This document shows positions 1-8,499 of a DNA stretch of 64,000 nt, one piece after another. The stretch spans positions 248,001-312,000 of the forward strand of contig NZ_VJZZ01000007.1 in the NCBI RefSeq assembly GCF_009659535.1, read 5' to 3'. Both the position numbers and the translations under genes were made by a program. Every line of letters starts with the position of its first letter. Within the stretch, counting starts at the first letter, position 1. Under the pieces are notes generated by a model. That model worked only from the letters and a program-made list of their open reading frames with translations, was not told the DNA's origin and did no database searches. The DNA comes from Aggregicoccus sp. 17bor-14. GTDB lineage: Bacteria > Myxococcota > Myxococcia > Myxococcales > Myxococcaceae.

Positions 1-24
1 CAACACCCACCCGATCTGCTTCAT
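1..24 (-). CDS. Partial CDS, N-terminal fragment only (runs off the left edge)
   Basis: An ATG on the minus strand at position 24 opens a frame reading MKQIGWVL before the window ends. It is preceded at about 6 bases by a purine-rich GAGAGGAGAGGGA stretch that fits a strong ribosome binding site. The start therefore looks real and would make this gene divergent from the aldo/keto reductase. Eight residues are too few to name a product; a signal peptide is possible but cannot be judged. Confidence 0.45.
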
Positions 25-315
25 CGTCCCTCTCCTCTCTCCCGGTGACGCGCCGCACGGGCGCTCCTGGGAGGGCAGAAAGGTGTGGCGACGCGGGAGC
101 GGGGCAATCCGGACTGCGCGCTGGCGGACGGCGTGGCAGCGAAGTGGCGGTTTCAGCGCAGCCGCTCTGCGCGGACCCGGACGCAGGCGCTGTACCCGGG
201 TGCAACCCCACGCGGGAGCAGGAGGGCGTGGCGCTCGCCTGCACTCTCGGTGGCGGGGACGGGCGCCATCGTTAGCTTGCCCCGTGCGTCCCCCTCCTCT
301 CTGCGAGGCACCCCC

Positions 316-1269
316 ATGGAGTACAGGCGAGTCGGCAGCAGCGGTCTCAAGGTCTCGGCCCTCAGCCTCGGCGGCTGGACCACCTTCGGCGGCAGCGTCC
401 AGGACGACCAGGTCGTGCGGCGCATCATTCACACCGCCTTCGAGGGCGGGGTGAACTTCTTCGACCAGGCGGACGTGTACGCCAACGGCAAGAGCGAGCA
501 GATGATGGGCGCGGTGCTCAAGGAGCTCCCGCGCCACCGGCTCGTCGTCTCCAGCAAGCTGTTCTGGCCGATGAGCGACGACGTGAACGACCGCGGCCTG
601 CACCGCAAGCACGTGCGCCACAGCATCGAGGGGAGCCTCAAGCGCCTCGGCACCGACTACCTCGACCTCTACTTCTGCCACCGCTACGACCCGGAGACCC
701 CGCTCGAGGAGACCTTGAGCGCGCTGAGCCAGCTCGTGGACCAGGGGAAGATCCTCTACTGGGGCACCAGCGAGTGGAGCGCCGAGCAGATCACCGAGGC
801 CGTGGAGCTCGCGCGCGCGAGCGGCCTGCACGCCCCCGTCGTGGAGCAGCCGCAGTACTCCATGCTCTGGCGCGAGCGCGTGGAGCAGGAGATCCTTCCG
901 GTCACCGAGCCCCTGGGCATGGGCCTCGTCGTCTGGAGCCCGTTGGGCATGGGCGCGCTCACCGGCAAGTACGACGCGGGGCGCCCCGCCGACGCCCGGC
1001 TCTCGCGCGAGGACACCTTCGCCAAGCGCCTGCTCTCCGAGGAGAACCTGCAGAAGGTGCGCCGCCTCAAGCCCATCGCGGACGGGCTCGGCGTGAGCCG
1101 CGGCACGCTCGCGCTCGCGTGGGCGCTGCGCCAGAAGGGCGTGAGCAGCACCATCGTGGGGGCGACACGGCCGGAGCAGATGAAGGAGAACCTCCAGGCC
1201 GCGGACTTCCGCCTCACCCCGGACGCCGTCGCGCAGGTGGACCGCGTGCTGGCGGGCGCGGGGAGCTAG
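316..1269 (+). CDS. Aldo/keto reductase, Kv-beta-like family
   Basis: A 317-residue NADPH-dependent oxidoreductase of the aldo/keto reductase superfamily, cytosolic, probably reducing an aldehyde or ketone. The family catalytic tetrad is readable: Asp50 and Tyr55 (FFDQADVY), Lys81 (SSKLFWP) and His122 (YFCHRYD). The C-terminal cofactor-binding part, with IVGATRPEQMKEN, is also typical of the potassium-channel beta subunit/YghZ subgroup. ATG at 316 was chosen because similarity to the family begins exactly there (MEYRRVGSSGLKVS). The frame stays open upstream but gives low-complexity sequence. It is followed after 11 bases by a DJ-1/PfpI gene, so the two are probably co-transcribed. The substrate cannot be told from sequence. 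Confidence 0.9.
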   Translation: MEYRRVGSSGLKVSALSLGGWTTFGGSVQDDQVVRRIIHTAFEGGVNFFDQADVYANGKSEQMMGAVLKELPRHRLVVSSKLFWPMSDDVNDRGLHRKHVRHSIEGSLKRLGTDYLDLYFCHRYDPETPLEETLSALSQLVDQGKILYWGTSEWSAEQITEAVELARASGLHAPVVEQPQYSMLWRERVEQEILPVTEPLGMGLVVWSPLGMGALTGKYDAGRPADARLSREDTFAKRLLSEENLQKVRRLKPIADGLGVSRGTLALAWALRQKGVSSTIVGATRPEQMKENLQAADFRLTPDAVAQVDRVLAGAGS

Positions 1270-1280
1270 GAGACCCATCC

Positions 1281-1949
1281 ATGGCGAAGACACTGAGGGG
1301 CCTGCGGGTGGCGGTGCTCGCCGCCGACGGCTTCGAGCAGGTGGAGCTCACCGTGCCGCTGAAGGCCCTGCGCAACGCGGGCGCGCACGTGGAGGTGGTG
1401 AGCGTGCACGCGGGCTCGCTGCGCGGGATGAACGGGCTCGAGCCCGGCAAGGAGGTGAGGGTGGACCGGCGCGTGAGCGCGGTCGGCGTGCAGGACTACG
1501 ACGCGCTCTTCATCCCGGGCGGCTTCGTCAGCCCGGACCTGCTGCGCCAGAGCGACGCCGTGCGGGAGCTGGTGCGCGCCTTCGACGAGGCGGGCCTGCC
1601 CATCGGCACGCTGTGCCACGGCCCCTGGGTGCTCGCCTCCGCGGGCCTCACGCGCGGCCGGCACCTCACCTCCTGGCCCGGCATCCGCGACGACCTGACG
1701 AACGCCGGCGCCCGCTGGGAGGACCTCTCGGTGGTGCGAGACGGCAACTGGGTGTCCAGCCGCGGCCCGCAGGACCTCACCCACTTCGTGCCCGCGCTGC
1801 TCTCGCTCTACGCCGAGAGCGAGGCCGCGGCGCGCGCCCGGGCCCGGGTGCGTGCGCGCTGGGCGCGCAGGGCCGCGGGGCTCGCCGCGCTGGGGCTCGC
1901 GGGGCTCGCGCTGCGGCAGCGCCGCGCCGGCGCGCTCGCGTGGGGGTAG
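1281..1949 (+). CDS. DJ-1/PfpI family protein with a C-terminal hydrophobic tail
   Basis: A 222-residue protein of the DJ-1/PfpI glutamine-amidotransferase-like fold (deglycase, chaperone or general stress protein). The nucleophile elbow GTLCHGPWVLA holds Cys112 and His113, and Glu19 in DGFEQVE is the usual acidic partner, so the active site looks intact. The core ends near residue 185. It is followed by an Arg/Ala-rich stretch and a hydrophobic segment (AAGLAALGLAGLAL) ending in basic residues, which could be a short membrane anchor and is not usual for the family. ATG 1281 follows the aldo/keto reductase by 11 bases, suggesting a two-gene operon for carbonyl stress. Assignment of the core is firm; the exact reaction is not. 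Confidence 0.85.
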   Translation: MAKTLRGLRVAVLAADGFEQVELTVPLKALRNAGAHVEVVSVHAGSLRGMNGLEPGKEVRVDRRVSAVGVQDYDALFIPGGFVSPDLLRQSDAVRELVRAFDEAGLPIGTLCHGPWVLASAGLTRGRHLTSWPGIRDDLTNAGARWEDLSVVRDGNWVSSRGPQDLTHFVPALLSLYAESEAAARARARVRARWARRAAGLAALGLAGLALRQRRAGALAWG

Positions 1950-1959
1950 GGGCGCGCGC

Positions 1960-3030
1960 TCAGGGCGCCGCGCGCGGCGCGGCGTCCGCAGGAGGGCCGA
2001 AGGCGCCGTAGCGGCGAAACCAGTCCACCGCCGCCTGCACCCACTCGCGCCGGTGCAGCGCGAGCTGGTGCTCGTCGCGCGGGTACACGACCAGGGCATG
2101 CGGAGTGCCCGCGGCCTGGAGCGCCTCGGCGAAGCGCTGCGACTGCGCGAGGCGCACGCGCCAGTCCTGCTCGGCGTGCAGCAGGAGGAGGGGGACGTGT
2201 AGCTCGCCCGCCCACTGCCGGGCGCTGCGGCGCGCAATGGCTGCGGCGCGGTCGCGGCTCCACTCGGGGATGCGCTTCGCGTAGACCTCGGCCTCGAGGT
2301 CGGGGCGGTCGGCGAGCGACATCTCGAAGTCGTATTGACCGCTGCGCATGGCGGCGGCGCGCACCGGCAGGCCCGCGCGGATGGCCATCAGCCCCTCCAT
2401 CCCGCCGCGCGAGCCGCCCAGCAGGTAGAGGCGGGACACGTCCGCGCCGGGCACCGCGCGAGCCAGTGGCACCAGCGCGCGCACGTCCGCGAGGTCCGCG
2501 CCGCCCACTTCGTCGGCCCCGTCGCCTCCATCCGCTCCGCGGTACTGCGTGGCGACGACCACGAAGCCCGCGTCCGTGAAGTCCTGCATCTGCACGAGCC
2601 CGAAGGTGCCGATGCGGCCGTAGTCCGCGTTGCCGCCGCGCAGCCACAGCAGCACCGGGTGGGGCCCCTGCGAGGCTTGGGGCGGCCGCAGCACGAAGCC
2701 TCTGACCCGCAGCGCGCCCACCCGGTAGAGCACGCGCTCGCAGCGCCCCTCGCGGGCCGCGGCCTGCAGGCGCGTGAAGTCCGCGGGTGGGAAGAGGCTC
2801 TCCACCGGGCGCGCGGCGAGCTCCGCCTGGAGGCCGGCCTGCTCCAGGTCCTCCTGCAGGTAGTCCCGCATCTCCGCATCGAAGGCAGCGCGGTCCTGCG
2901 GGACGGGGCAGGGCTCGCGGGCGACCACGTCCCCGTCGGAGGCCTCCTTCGGAGCGGAAGGAGCTGCCGGCGTGGAGGCGCAGCCGCAGAGCACGAGGAG
3001 CAGGGTCACCGCAGGCAGGGCAGAACGCAT
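1960..3030 (-). CDS. Alpha/beta hydrolase lipoprotein, prolyl-oligopeptidase-like
   Basis: A 356-residue predicted lipoprotein. The N-terminus MRSALPAVTLLLVLCGC carries a signal peptide with lipobox Cys17. The body is an alpha/beta hydrolase of the S9/dipeptidyl-peptidase-like type: nucleophile Ser207 in GGSRGG, likely acid Asp289 (HAEQDWRV) and His321 (PRDEHQL). This would be a cell-envelope esterase or peptidase with unknown substrate. ATG 3030 was chosen because the signal peptide starts there; the longer open frame upstream adds low-quality sequence. The gene lies 95 bases downstream of a radical SAM gene on the same strand and may be the last gene of that group. It is convergent with the PfpI gene, separated by only 10 bases. 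Confidence 0.85.
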   Translation of the reverse strand: MRSALPAVTLLLVLCGCASTPAAPSAPKEASDGDVVAREPCPVPQDRAAFDAEMRDYLQEDLEQAGLQAELAARPVESLFPPADFTRLQAAAREGRCERVLYRVGALRVRGFVLRPPQASQGPHPVLLWLRGGNADYGRIGTFGLVQMQDFTDAGFVVVATQYRGADGGDGADEVGGADLADVRALVPLARAVPGADVSRLYLLGGSRGGMEGLMAIRAGLPVRAAAMRSGQYDFEMSLADRPDLEAEVYAKRIPEWSRDRAAAIARRSARQWAGELHVPLLLLHAEQDWRVRLAQSQRFAEALQAAGTPHALVVYPRDEHQLALHRREWVQAAVDWFRRYGAFGPPADAAPRAAP

Positions 3031-3125
3031 GCGCCGAAGGTAGCAGCGCCTGTGCGCCGCCCGAGCTGCCCCGCGGTCCGAGCGGGGGGACGTATGCTCC
3101 GGGGACCACGGTCCGAGCTGCGCGC

Positions 3126-4685
3126 TCAGAAGGAGTTGCGCAGCTCGCCCGCGCGCAGGCGCCGCACCAGCTGGTGGTAGTGGAAGTGGCAGGCGCACTT
3201 GACCACGAAGAGCAGGAGCAGCTCGGGCTCGGGGCGCTGCGCCCAGGCGCGGGAGAGCCTGCGCGTGTACTCACGCCGCAGCGCGGGGTCCGGCAGCCGC
3301 GCGAGCAGGCGCGCCGCGAGCACCAGCGCCGTCGCGAGATCCCGGGCCTGGCTCGCGCGCCGCCGCCACGGGTGCGTCTGCCAGTAGCGTGCGCGCCCGC
3401 GTCCGTAGTCCAGTCTTCCCTCGAGGAACAGCGCCTCCACCCGCTCGAAGTAGGCCTCGGGCTGGTAGAGCGCCTCCATCAGCCCGATGTAGCCGTCGCG
3501 CAGCGCCTCGCGGCTCATGCGCAGCGGGATGACGTTGGTGCCGTAGGCGGGCCGCTCCGCCAGGTCCAGCCTCCCTTCGCGCGCGAGCCGCGCGTGCAGC
3601 GGCGTCTTGGGGATGGCGGAGAGCATGCCCGCCATCACGTGCGCGATGCGCGCCTCGCGGGCGAACGCGACCTGGCGGGCGAAGACCTCGGGCGTGTCCG
3701 CGTCGAAGCCCACGATCATCCCCGCCCACACCTCGAGCCCCGCGTCCTGGATGGCCCGCACGCGCGAGAGCAGGGTGCCTGCGCGCGGGCGCACGTTCTG
3801 CAGCTTCTTCGCCTCGAGCAGCGCCGCCTCGTCCGGGCTCTCCACGCCCACGAAGACGCTCACCACGTTGGCCTCCACCATGCGGGCCATCAGGTCCGCG
3901 TCCTCGGCGAGGTCCAGCGAGGCCTCGGTGAAGAGGACGAGCGGGTAGCCGCGCTCGCGCTGCCACGCGGCGACCGCGTCCAGCAGCGGGCGCACCGCAC
4001 GCTTGTTGCCCACGAGGTTGTCGTCCACCACGAACACGTGGCGCACCCCGCGCGCGCGCAGGGCCTCGAGCTCCGCCACCACCTGCCCGGGCAGCTTGAG
4101 GCGGGGCTTGCGGCCGAAGGTCACGATGATGTCGCAGAACTCGCACTGGAAGGGGCAGCCGCGCGTGAACTGCAGCGAGCCGAAGAGGTAGGGGCGAAGG
4201 TCCAGCAGGTCGTAGCGTGGGGTGGGCAGGCGGGTGAGGTCCGTGCGCTCGAGCTGCTGGTAGCGCGCGGAGTGGCGCCCCTCGGCCCACTCCGCGAGGA
4301 AGCGCGGCCAGGTCCCCTCCGCCTCGCCCACGAAGACCACGTCCGCGAGGCCCTGGAAGTCCTCCTCGTGCACCGAGGCCCAGGGCCCGCCCACCACCGT
4401 GAACGCACCGCGCGCCTTGAGCGCCGCGAGCAGCTCGCGCATCCGCTCGCGCTGCACCACCATCCCCGTCAGGCCCACGATGTCCGCGCGCGCCAGCGCG
4501 TCCAGATCCAGCGGAGTGACGTTCTCGTCCAGGATGCGCACCCGGTGGGGGGCGGGGGTGAGCGCAGCGAGCAGCGGCAGCGCGGCCACCGGCATGCTCG
4601 CGCGCTTGCCCAGCAGCGGCAGCACGTGCTCCATGCCCCAGAAGGACGGCTCGAAGCGCGGGTTGACCAGGACGATGTCGGCCAT
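3126..4685 (-). CDS. Radical SAM protein with N-terminal B12-binding-like domain
   Basis: A 519-residue class B-type radical SAM protein. Residues 1-130 form a Rossmann-like B12-binding domain (MADIVLVNPRFEPS, VVGGPWASVHEE), but the canonical DxHxxG cobalamin-ligand motif is not visible. The radical SAM core begins with Cys177, Cys181 and Cys184 in TRGCPFQCEFCD, which bind the 4Fe-4S cluster that cleaves S-adenosylmethionine. The C-terminal 150 residues resemble the extension seen in hopanoid methylase-like and related uncharacterised proteins. Members of this class often methylate or rearrange lipids, cofactors or antibiotics; the substrate here is unknown. A homologous gene of the same design lies 94 bases upstream, so the two probably arose by duplication and are co-expressed. 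Confidence 0.88.
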   Translation of the reverse strand: MADIVLVNPRFEPSFWGMEHVLPLLGKRASMPVAALPLLAALTPAPHRVRILDENVTPLDLDALARADIVGLTGMVVQRERMRELLAALKARGAFTVVGGPWASVHEEDFQGLADVVFVGEAEGTWPRFLAEWAEGRHSARYQQLERTDLTRLPTPRYDLLDLRPYLFGSLQFTRGCPFQCEFCDIIVTFGRKPRLKLPGQVVAELEALRARGVRHVFVVDDNLVGNKRAVRPLLDAVAAWQRERGYPLVLFTEASLDLAEDADLMARMVEANVVSVFVGVESPDEAALLEAKKLQNVRPRAGTLLSRVRAIQDAGLEVWAGMIVGFDADTPEVFARQVAFAREARIAHVMAGMLSAIPKTPLHARLAREGRLDLAERPAYGTNVIPLRMSREALRDGYIGLMEALYQPEAYFERVEALFLEGRLDYGRGRARYWQTHPWRRRASQARDLATALVLAARLLARLPDPALRREYTRRLSRAWAQRPEPELLLLFVVKCACHFHYHQLVRRLRAGELRNSF

Positions 4686-4779
4686 GGCAGGCCTCCTGCC
4701 CGGAGCGTGGGTGCGCCCCTGGCCCGCGCGCCATTGCCCTGCGCGGCGGGCCCCGCCCGCTCGCCCTGCGGCCCGCCAG

Positions 4780-6198
4780 TCAGCGCGCTGCGCTCGTGGG
4801 GACGGGGACCGTGAGCTTCACCGGCGCGGGCCTCGCGTCGATGCGGACGTGCTCGGGCAGCGCAGCGTCGCGGTAGGCCGTGCGCGTCGCCATGTCCACG
4901 GGCTCGTTTCCGCGCAGCGCCTTGAGCGCGTAGAAGCCGTTCATGCAGGCGCTCATCAGCTGTGCGCCGGCGCGCAGCCTCCCCAGCCGCTTCGCGACCC
5001 GCGCTGCGGAGGCGCGCAGGGAGAACGCCCTGCGCCAGAGCTGGCGGTGCGAGTTGAGCAGCTCTCCGGGCGTCATCGCGCGCGGGCGGAAGGCCACGTT
5101 GTAGCCGTTGAAGAACTCCCAGCCGCGGTCCTCGAGCAGCCGGCCCTCGCTGAGCAGCTCGTCGTAGAGCGGCGTGCCCTGGAAGGGGGTGAGGATGGAG
5201 AGGAAGGGCACGTCCACGCCGATCTCGTCGAGGTTCTCGGCCATCTGCAGGATGCTCTCGGGCGTGTCGCCGTCGAAGCCGGAGATGAAGCCCGCCATCA
5301 CGCAGATGCCGCGCTCGTGCAGCCGCTCGACGGAGGCGCGGTAGGTGGCAATCTTGTTCTGGCGCTTGTTGGCCTGCTTCAGGCTCTCCGCGCCGAAGCT
5401 CTCGATGCCGAAGAAGATGCCGATGCAGCCGGAGGCCTCGAGGTCGTCGAGCAGCGCGCGATCATTCGCGATGTCGAGGCTGGCCTGGGTGAGCCACCAC
5501 TTCTTCTCGGGCACCATGGCGCGCAGCAGGGCGTGGGCGTAGGGCCGGTGGATGGTGAGGTTGTCGTCCCAGAACCACACCACCTTGCGCTGCCAGGCGT
5601 GCTCGAAGTCGTCGTAGCGGATGTCGCGCAGCACCTCCTCCACGGGCCGCATCCGGAAGCCCGGGTTGAGCGTGGGCACGGTGCAGAACGAGCAGCGGTA
5701 GGGGCAGCCGCGCGTCGCCTGCACCACGCGCGGCACGAAGAAGCGGTCGCCGAGCAGGTCGTAGCGCGGCGTGGGCAGGCCGCGCATGGAGTGTGGGCCG
5801 CCCTGGTAGCGGCGCTGCAGGGCGCCACGCTCCGCGTCCGCGAGCAGCGTCGGCCATACGGCATCGGCCTCGCCCAGCACCACGGCGTCCACGTGCCGCA
5901 GCGCCTCCTGCGCCGCGTACGTCACGTGCGGCCCGCCCGCGACCACCTTCTTGCCGCGGCTGCGGAAGGCATCGGCGAGCCGGTACGCCTCGGGGGCGAA
6001 GCCGGAGAAGAAGGACAGCGCCACGAGGTCCGCATCCGTGTCGAGGTCCACCGGCTGCACCTGCTGGTGGATGACCCGGACCTCGTGGCCCGGCGGCGTG
6101 AGCGCAGCGAGGTGGATGCCGGTGATGGGCGGCACGAAGTCCAGCTCGTGCCCCTGCCGGTAGCGCTGCACGTAGACGACGACGATGTCGATCTTCAT
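4780..6198 (-). CDS. Radical SAM protein with N-terminal B12-binding-like domain (paralogue)
   Basis: A 472-residue protein with the same layout as its downstream neighbour: a B12-binding-like domain in residues 1-120 ([26 protein letters not shown]) and a radical SAM core with Cys165, Cys169 and Cys172 in [12 protein letters not shown]. Several landmarks recur in both proteins (LPTPRYDLL before the cluster motif, a VGE/LGEA stretch near 110-120, and MxxGFISGFD/MIVGFDADTP). ATG 6198 is preferred; a GTG 18 bases upstream is possible. The gene is divergent from the FKBP gene and is probably first in a minus-strand unit of two radical SAM genes and a lipoprotein hydrolase. The reaction is not predictable. 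Confidence 0.87.
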   Translation of the reverse strand: MKIDIVVVYVQRYRQGHELDFVPPITGIHLAALTPPGHEVRVIHQQVQPVDLDTDADLVALSFFSGFAPEAYRLADAFRSRGKKVVAGGPHVTYAAQEALRHVDAVVLGEADAVWPTLLADAERGALQRRYQGGPHSMRGLPTPRYDLLGDRFFVPRVVQATRGCPYRCSFCTVPTLNPGFRMRPVEEVLRDIRYDDFEHAWQRKVVWFWDDNLTIHRPYAHALLRAMVPEKKWWLTQASLDIANDRALLDDLEASGCIGIFFGIESFGAESLKQANKRQNKIATYRASVERLHERGICVMAGFISGFDGDTPESILQMAENLDEIGVDVPFLSILTPFQGTPLYDELLSEGRLLEDRGWEFFNGYNVAFRPRAMTPGELLNSHRQLWRRAFSLRASAARVAKRLGRLRAGAQLMSACMNGFYALKALRGNEPVDMATRTAYRDAALPEHVRIDARPAPVKLTVPVPTSAAR

Positions 6199-6400
6199 GC
6201 GCACGAAGGTAGCCACCGGCAGCAGGGCGAAGGGCGTCGCGCCGCACGAGCGGCCGGCGGAGGCCCGCGAGCGGCTGCCCCGCGAACCCGAGTGGTCGGA
6301 GCGCGAGGGGCCCGGATGCCGGACACCTCGGGTCCCTGTACGCCGGAGGGGCCGCGCGATGGGGTAGCGTCACGAGATACCCCCGAGCAGCGGAGCCCCC

Positions 6401-7078
6401 ATGCGAACGATGTTGCTGGCGCTGGTGACGAGCAGCGTCCTGATGTCCACCGCCCACGCCCAAGGCACGGCGAAGCCCGCCGCCTCCGCGCAGCCGAAGA
6501 CCGAGGACGAGAAGGCCTTCTACGCGCTGGGCTTCCGCTTCGGCGAGTCGCTCGCGGTGCTGCAGCTGAGCCCCTCGGAGCTCGAGGTGCTCAAGCGCGG
6601 CCTCGGTGATGCGCGCGCGGGCGCCCCCGCGGCGGTGGACCTCGCGCAGTACGAGCCCAAGCTGCAGGACATCGCCCGCGGGCGCCAGGGCAAGGCGAAC
6701 GAGGCGACGCTCGCGCGGGCGGCGCAGGAGAAGGGCGCGCAGAAGCTGCCCTCGGGCGTGGTCTACCGCGAGCTGCAGGCGGGCTCTGGCCGCGCTCCAG
6801 CCGCGAGCGACACCGTGAAGGTCAACTACCGCGGCACGCTCATCACCGGGGAGGAGTTCGACAGCTCGTACAAGCGCGGCGAGCCCGCGGAGTTCCCGCT
6901 CAACGGCGTCATCTCTTGCTGGACCGAGGGGCTGCAGCGGATGAAGGTGGGCGGCAAGGCGAAACTCACGTGCCCTGCGAGCAAGGCTTACGGCTCACAG
7001 CCTCCTCCCGGCTCGCGCATCCCGCCGGATGCCGTGCTCCAGTTCGACGTGGAGCTGGTGGGCATCAGCGGGAAGTAG
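6401..7078 (+). CDS. Secreted FKBP-type peptidyl-prolyl cis-trans isomerase
   Basis: A 225-residue periplasmic protein-folding catalyst of the FkpA/Mip type. It has a signal peptide (cleavage likely after AHA, residue 20), an N-terminal FKBP_N-like helical segment (DEKAFYALGFRFGESL, roughly 34-110) that in the family mediates dimer formation, and a C-terminal FKBP domain (about 118-225). The domain shows VKVNYRGTLITGEEFDSSY, GWxxGL-like CWTEGLQRMKVGGKAKLTCP and IPPDAVLQFDVELV. The usual first residues of the WxxGL motif read SCWTEGL. It is divergent from the radical SAM gene and followed after 68 bases by a WYL regulator, which has its own start and may be independent. Confidence 0.92.
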   Translation: MRTMLLALVTSSVLMSTAHAQGTAKPAASAQPKTEDEKAFYALGFRFGESLAVLQLSPSELEVLKRGLGDARAGAPAAVDLAQYEPKLQDIARGRQGKANEATLARAAQEKGAQKLPSGVVYRELQAGSGRAPAASDTVKVNYRGTLITGEEFDSSYKRGEPAEFPLNGVISCWTEGLQRMKVGGKAKLTCPASKAYGSQPPPGSRIPPDAVLQFDVELVGISGK

Positions 7079-7146
7079 CGCCCGTCCGCTACCGGGGCCG
7101 CTCGCGCGAGCGCCCCGCCCGGGCCCGTGTGGCACAGTGGGGCGCC

Positions 7147-7851
7147 ATGGCCCGCGCCGACCGCCTCCTCCGCCTCATCCAGGTGCTGCGCCGCCACCGC
7201 GCGCCGGTGAGCGCCGCGGCACTCGCCGAGGAGCTCGAGGTTTCCGTGCGCTCGGTGTACCGCGACGTGCAGACGCTGCGCGCGCAGGGGGCCAGCATCG
7301 AGGGTGAGGCGGGCGTGGGCTACCTCCTTCGCCCCGGCTTCCTGCTGCCGCCGCTCATGTTCAGCGACGAGGAGCTGGAGGCGCTGGTGCTGGGCCTGCG
7401 GCTCACGGCGGAGCACGGGGACGCGGCGCTGGGCCGGGCCTCCGCGGAGGTGGTGGCGAAGCTGCGCGCAGTGCTGCCGCGCGACCTGCGCCAGCTCGTG
7501 GACGAGACGGCCCTGCTCGCGGGCCCCGCGCGCGAGCGCCCGCCCGAGACGGTGGACCTCGCGGAGGTGCGCGCGGCCATCCGCACCCAGCACAAGGCGC
7601 GGCTCGCCTATGTGAACGAGCGGGGGGACGCGAGCGAGCGCACCGTGTGGCCGCTGGGCCTGGGCTATTTCGAGCGCTCGCGGGTGCTCATCGCCTGGTG
7701 CGAGGCGAAGGGGGACTTCCGCTCCTTCCGCGCGGACCGCATCACGCGCTGGGCCACGCTGCAGGAGCGCCTGCCGCGCTCGCGGATGGCCCTGTTGCGG
7801 GAGTGGCGCGAGCGCGAGCACATCCCCGCGCAGCTGCCGGGCGGTACCTAG
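7147..7851 (+). CDS. HTH and WYL domain transcriptional regulator (YafY-like)
   Basis: A 234-residue DNA-binding regulator. Residues 1-60 form a DeoR-like winged helix-turn-helix (LIQVLRRHRAPVSAAALAEE, VSVRSVYRDVQTLRAQG). Residues 140-215 form a WYL domain (ARLAYVNERGDASERTVWPLG, SFRADRITRWATL), which senses a ligand or nucleic acid in this family. YafY-type proteins commonly repress or activate a neighbouring gene or respond to DNA damage or stress. The ATG at 7147 fits where homology starts. Downstream lies a 650-base gene-free region with several dyads, one of which could be its own operator; this is inference. Confidence 0.9.
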   Translation: MARADRLLRLIQVLRRHRAPVSAAALAEELEVSVRSVYRDVQTLRAQGASIEGEAGVGYLLRPGFLLPPLMFSDEELEALVLGLRLTAEHGDAALGRASAEVVAKLRAVLPRDLRQLVDETALLAGPARERPPETVDLAEVRAAIRTQHKARLAYVNERGDASERTVWPLGLGYFERSRVLIAWCEAKGDFRSFRADRITRWATLQERLPRSRMALLREWREREHIPAQLPGGT

Positions 7852-8221
7852 ACCCATCGGGTGGGCCGACGACGGAGCATGTCGGCACCAAGGGTAGCCG
7901 CGCCGTGGAGGCGGCGCAGGACGCGGTTCCTTGGGCCGCGTCCTCGCTGCAGATGGGGCGTCAGGGCTGGAAGGGTGACGGAACGCTGCGGCCGCTCGCG
8001 GTGGGGCGTCGCCGACTCCGCGTCGCTCAGGGGTGACCCATTTGCGCTGCGCGCATGAGGGCGGCCCTCGCGGCGCACCGCCAGGGCTGAAGCTTCCCTC
8101 CACGTCCGCCCACGCAGCCTCCCGCGTGGAGCGAAACGTCCGTTCCACGCACCAACGCTCCGGCCCCGAGTGCAGCTTCACTCTGCGTGCGGGCCCCCTC
8201 GGGAGCCGAAGGCTGCGTCGC

Positions 8222-8254
8222 GCAAAATCGTAAAATAGGATTTTACGTTTTTGC
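8222..8254. promoter_or_regulatory. AT-rich palindrome, 15-bp arms
   Basis: Two 15-base arms, 8222-8236 and 8240-8254, are complementary at 14 of 15 positions around a 3-base centre (AGG). The inner part is CGTAAAAT-AGG-ATTTTACG, perfect over 8 bases per arm. It stands out because the surroundings are about 70% GC. It could be an operator for a dimeric regulator or a transcribed hairpin; there is no adjacent gene start within 240 bases. Confidence 0.55.
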
Positions 8255-8303
8255 ATCGCGCGCCCGTCCGCGCCCGGGAGGGGCGTCTCCTTTCGGGACA
8301 GGA

Positions 8304-8320
8304 GTCCACGCGTCGTGGAC
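8304..8320. promoter_or_regulatory. Inverted repeat GTCCACG-N3-CGTGGAC
   Basis: A perfect 7-base dyad around CGT in the gene-free region upstream of the SRPBCC gene. It is a candidate protein-binding site or short RNA hairpin. No function can be assigned. Confidence 0.3.
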
Positions 8321-8435
8321 GGCTTCTGCCACCCGGAGAAGCCTCGTCCCCTACCCGGCCTCTCCTTCTCGAGGCCGTCCCCCTCGCGCCACTCTCGCGT
8401 GTCCGGAGAGGACGGAAGCGCTGCATGCGCACTGC

Positions 8436-8450
8436 TGACAGAATCTGTCA
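8436..8450. promoter_or_regulatory. Operator-like dyad TGACAGA-A-TCTGTCA upstream of the SRPBCC gene
   Basis: A perfect 7-base inverted repeat with a single central base, 50 bases before the SRPBCC start codon at 8500. Size and position fit a binding site for a dimeric repressor or activator controlling the SRPBCC-EVE pair. The regulator is unknown; the WYL protein upstream is one candidate. Confidence 0.45.
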
Positions 8451-8499
8451 CCAGGGCCCCGTAGCTTGCCCTGCGTACCCACCGCAGAGGAGAAGCCGC

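Larger units (their letters stand above)
7852..8499. other. Gene-free region rich in inverted repeats
   Basis: No frame in this 648-base stretch has convincing codon bias, a family signature or a good ribosome binding site. It holds at least four dyads: GCGTGGA ... TCCACGC at 8124-8150, an AT-rich near-perfect palindrome at 8222-8254, GTCCACG-CGT-CGTGGAC at 8304-8320, and TGACAGA-A-TCTGTCA at 8436-8450. The stretch between the WYL regulator and the SRPBCC gene may hold a promoter region, a small RNA, or the remains of a decayed gene. The sequence does not decide between these. Confidence 0.5.

Noticed and set aside
2787-4814. Plus-strand frame of 675 residues opposite the radical SAM gene
   Set aside because: Antisense to a clear radical SAM protein and without motifs of its own.
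7861-8438. Several 60-130 residue frames in the gene-free region
   Set aside because: They overlap one another on both strands, lack good ribosome binding sites and are Arg/Pro-rich like random GC-rich sequence.
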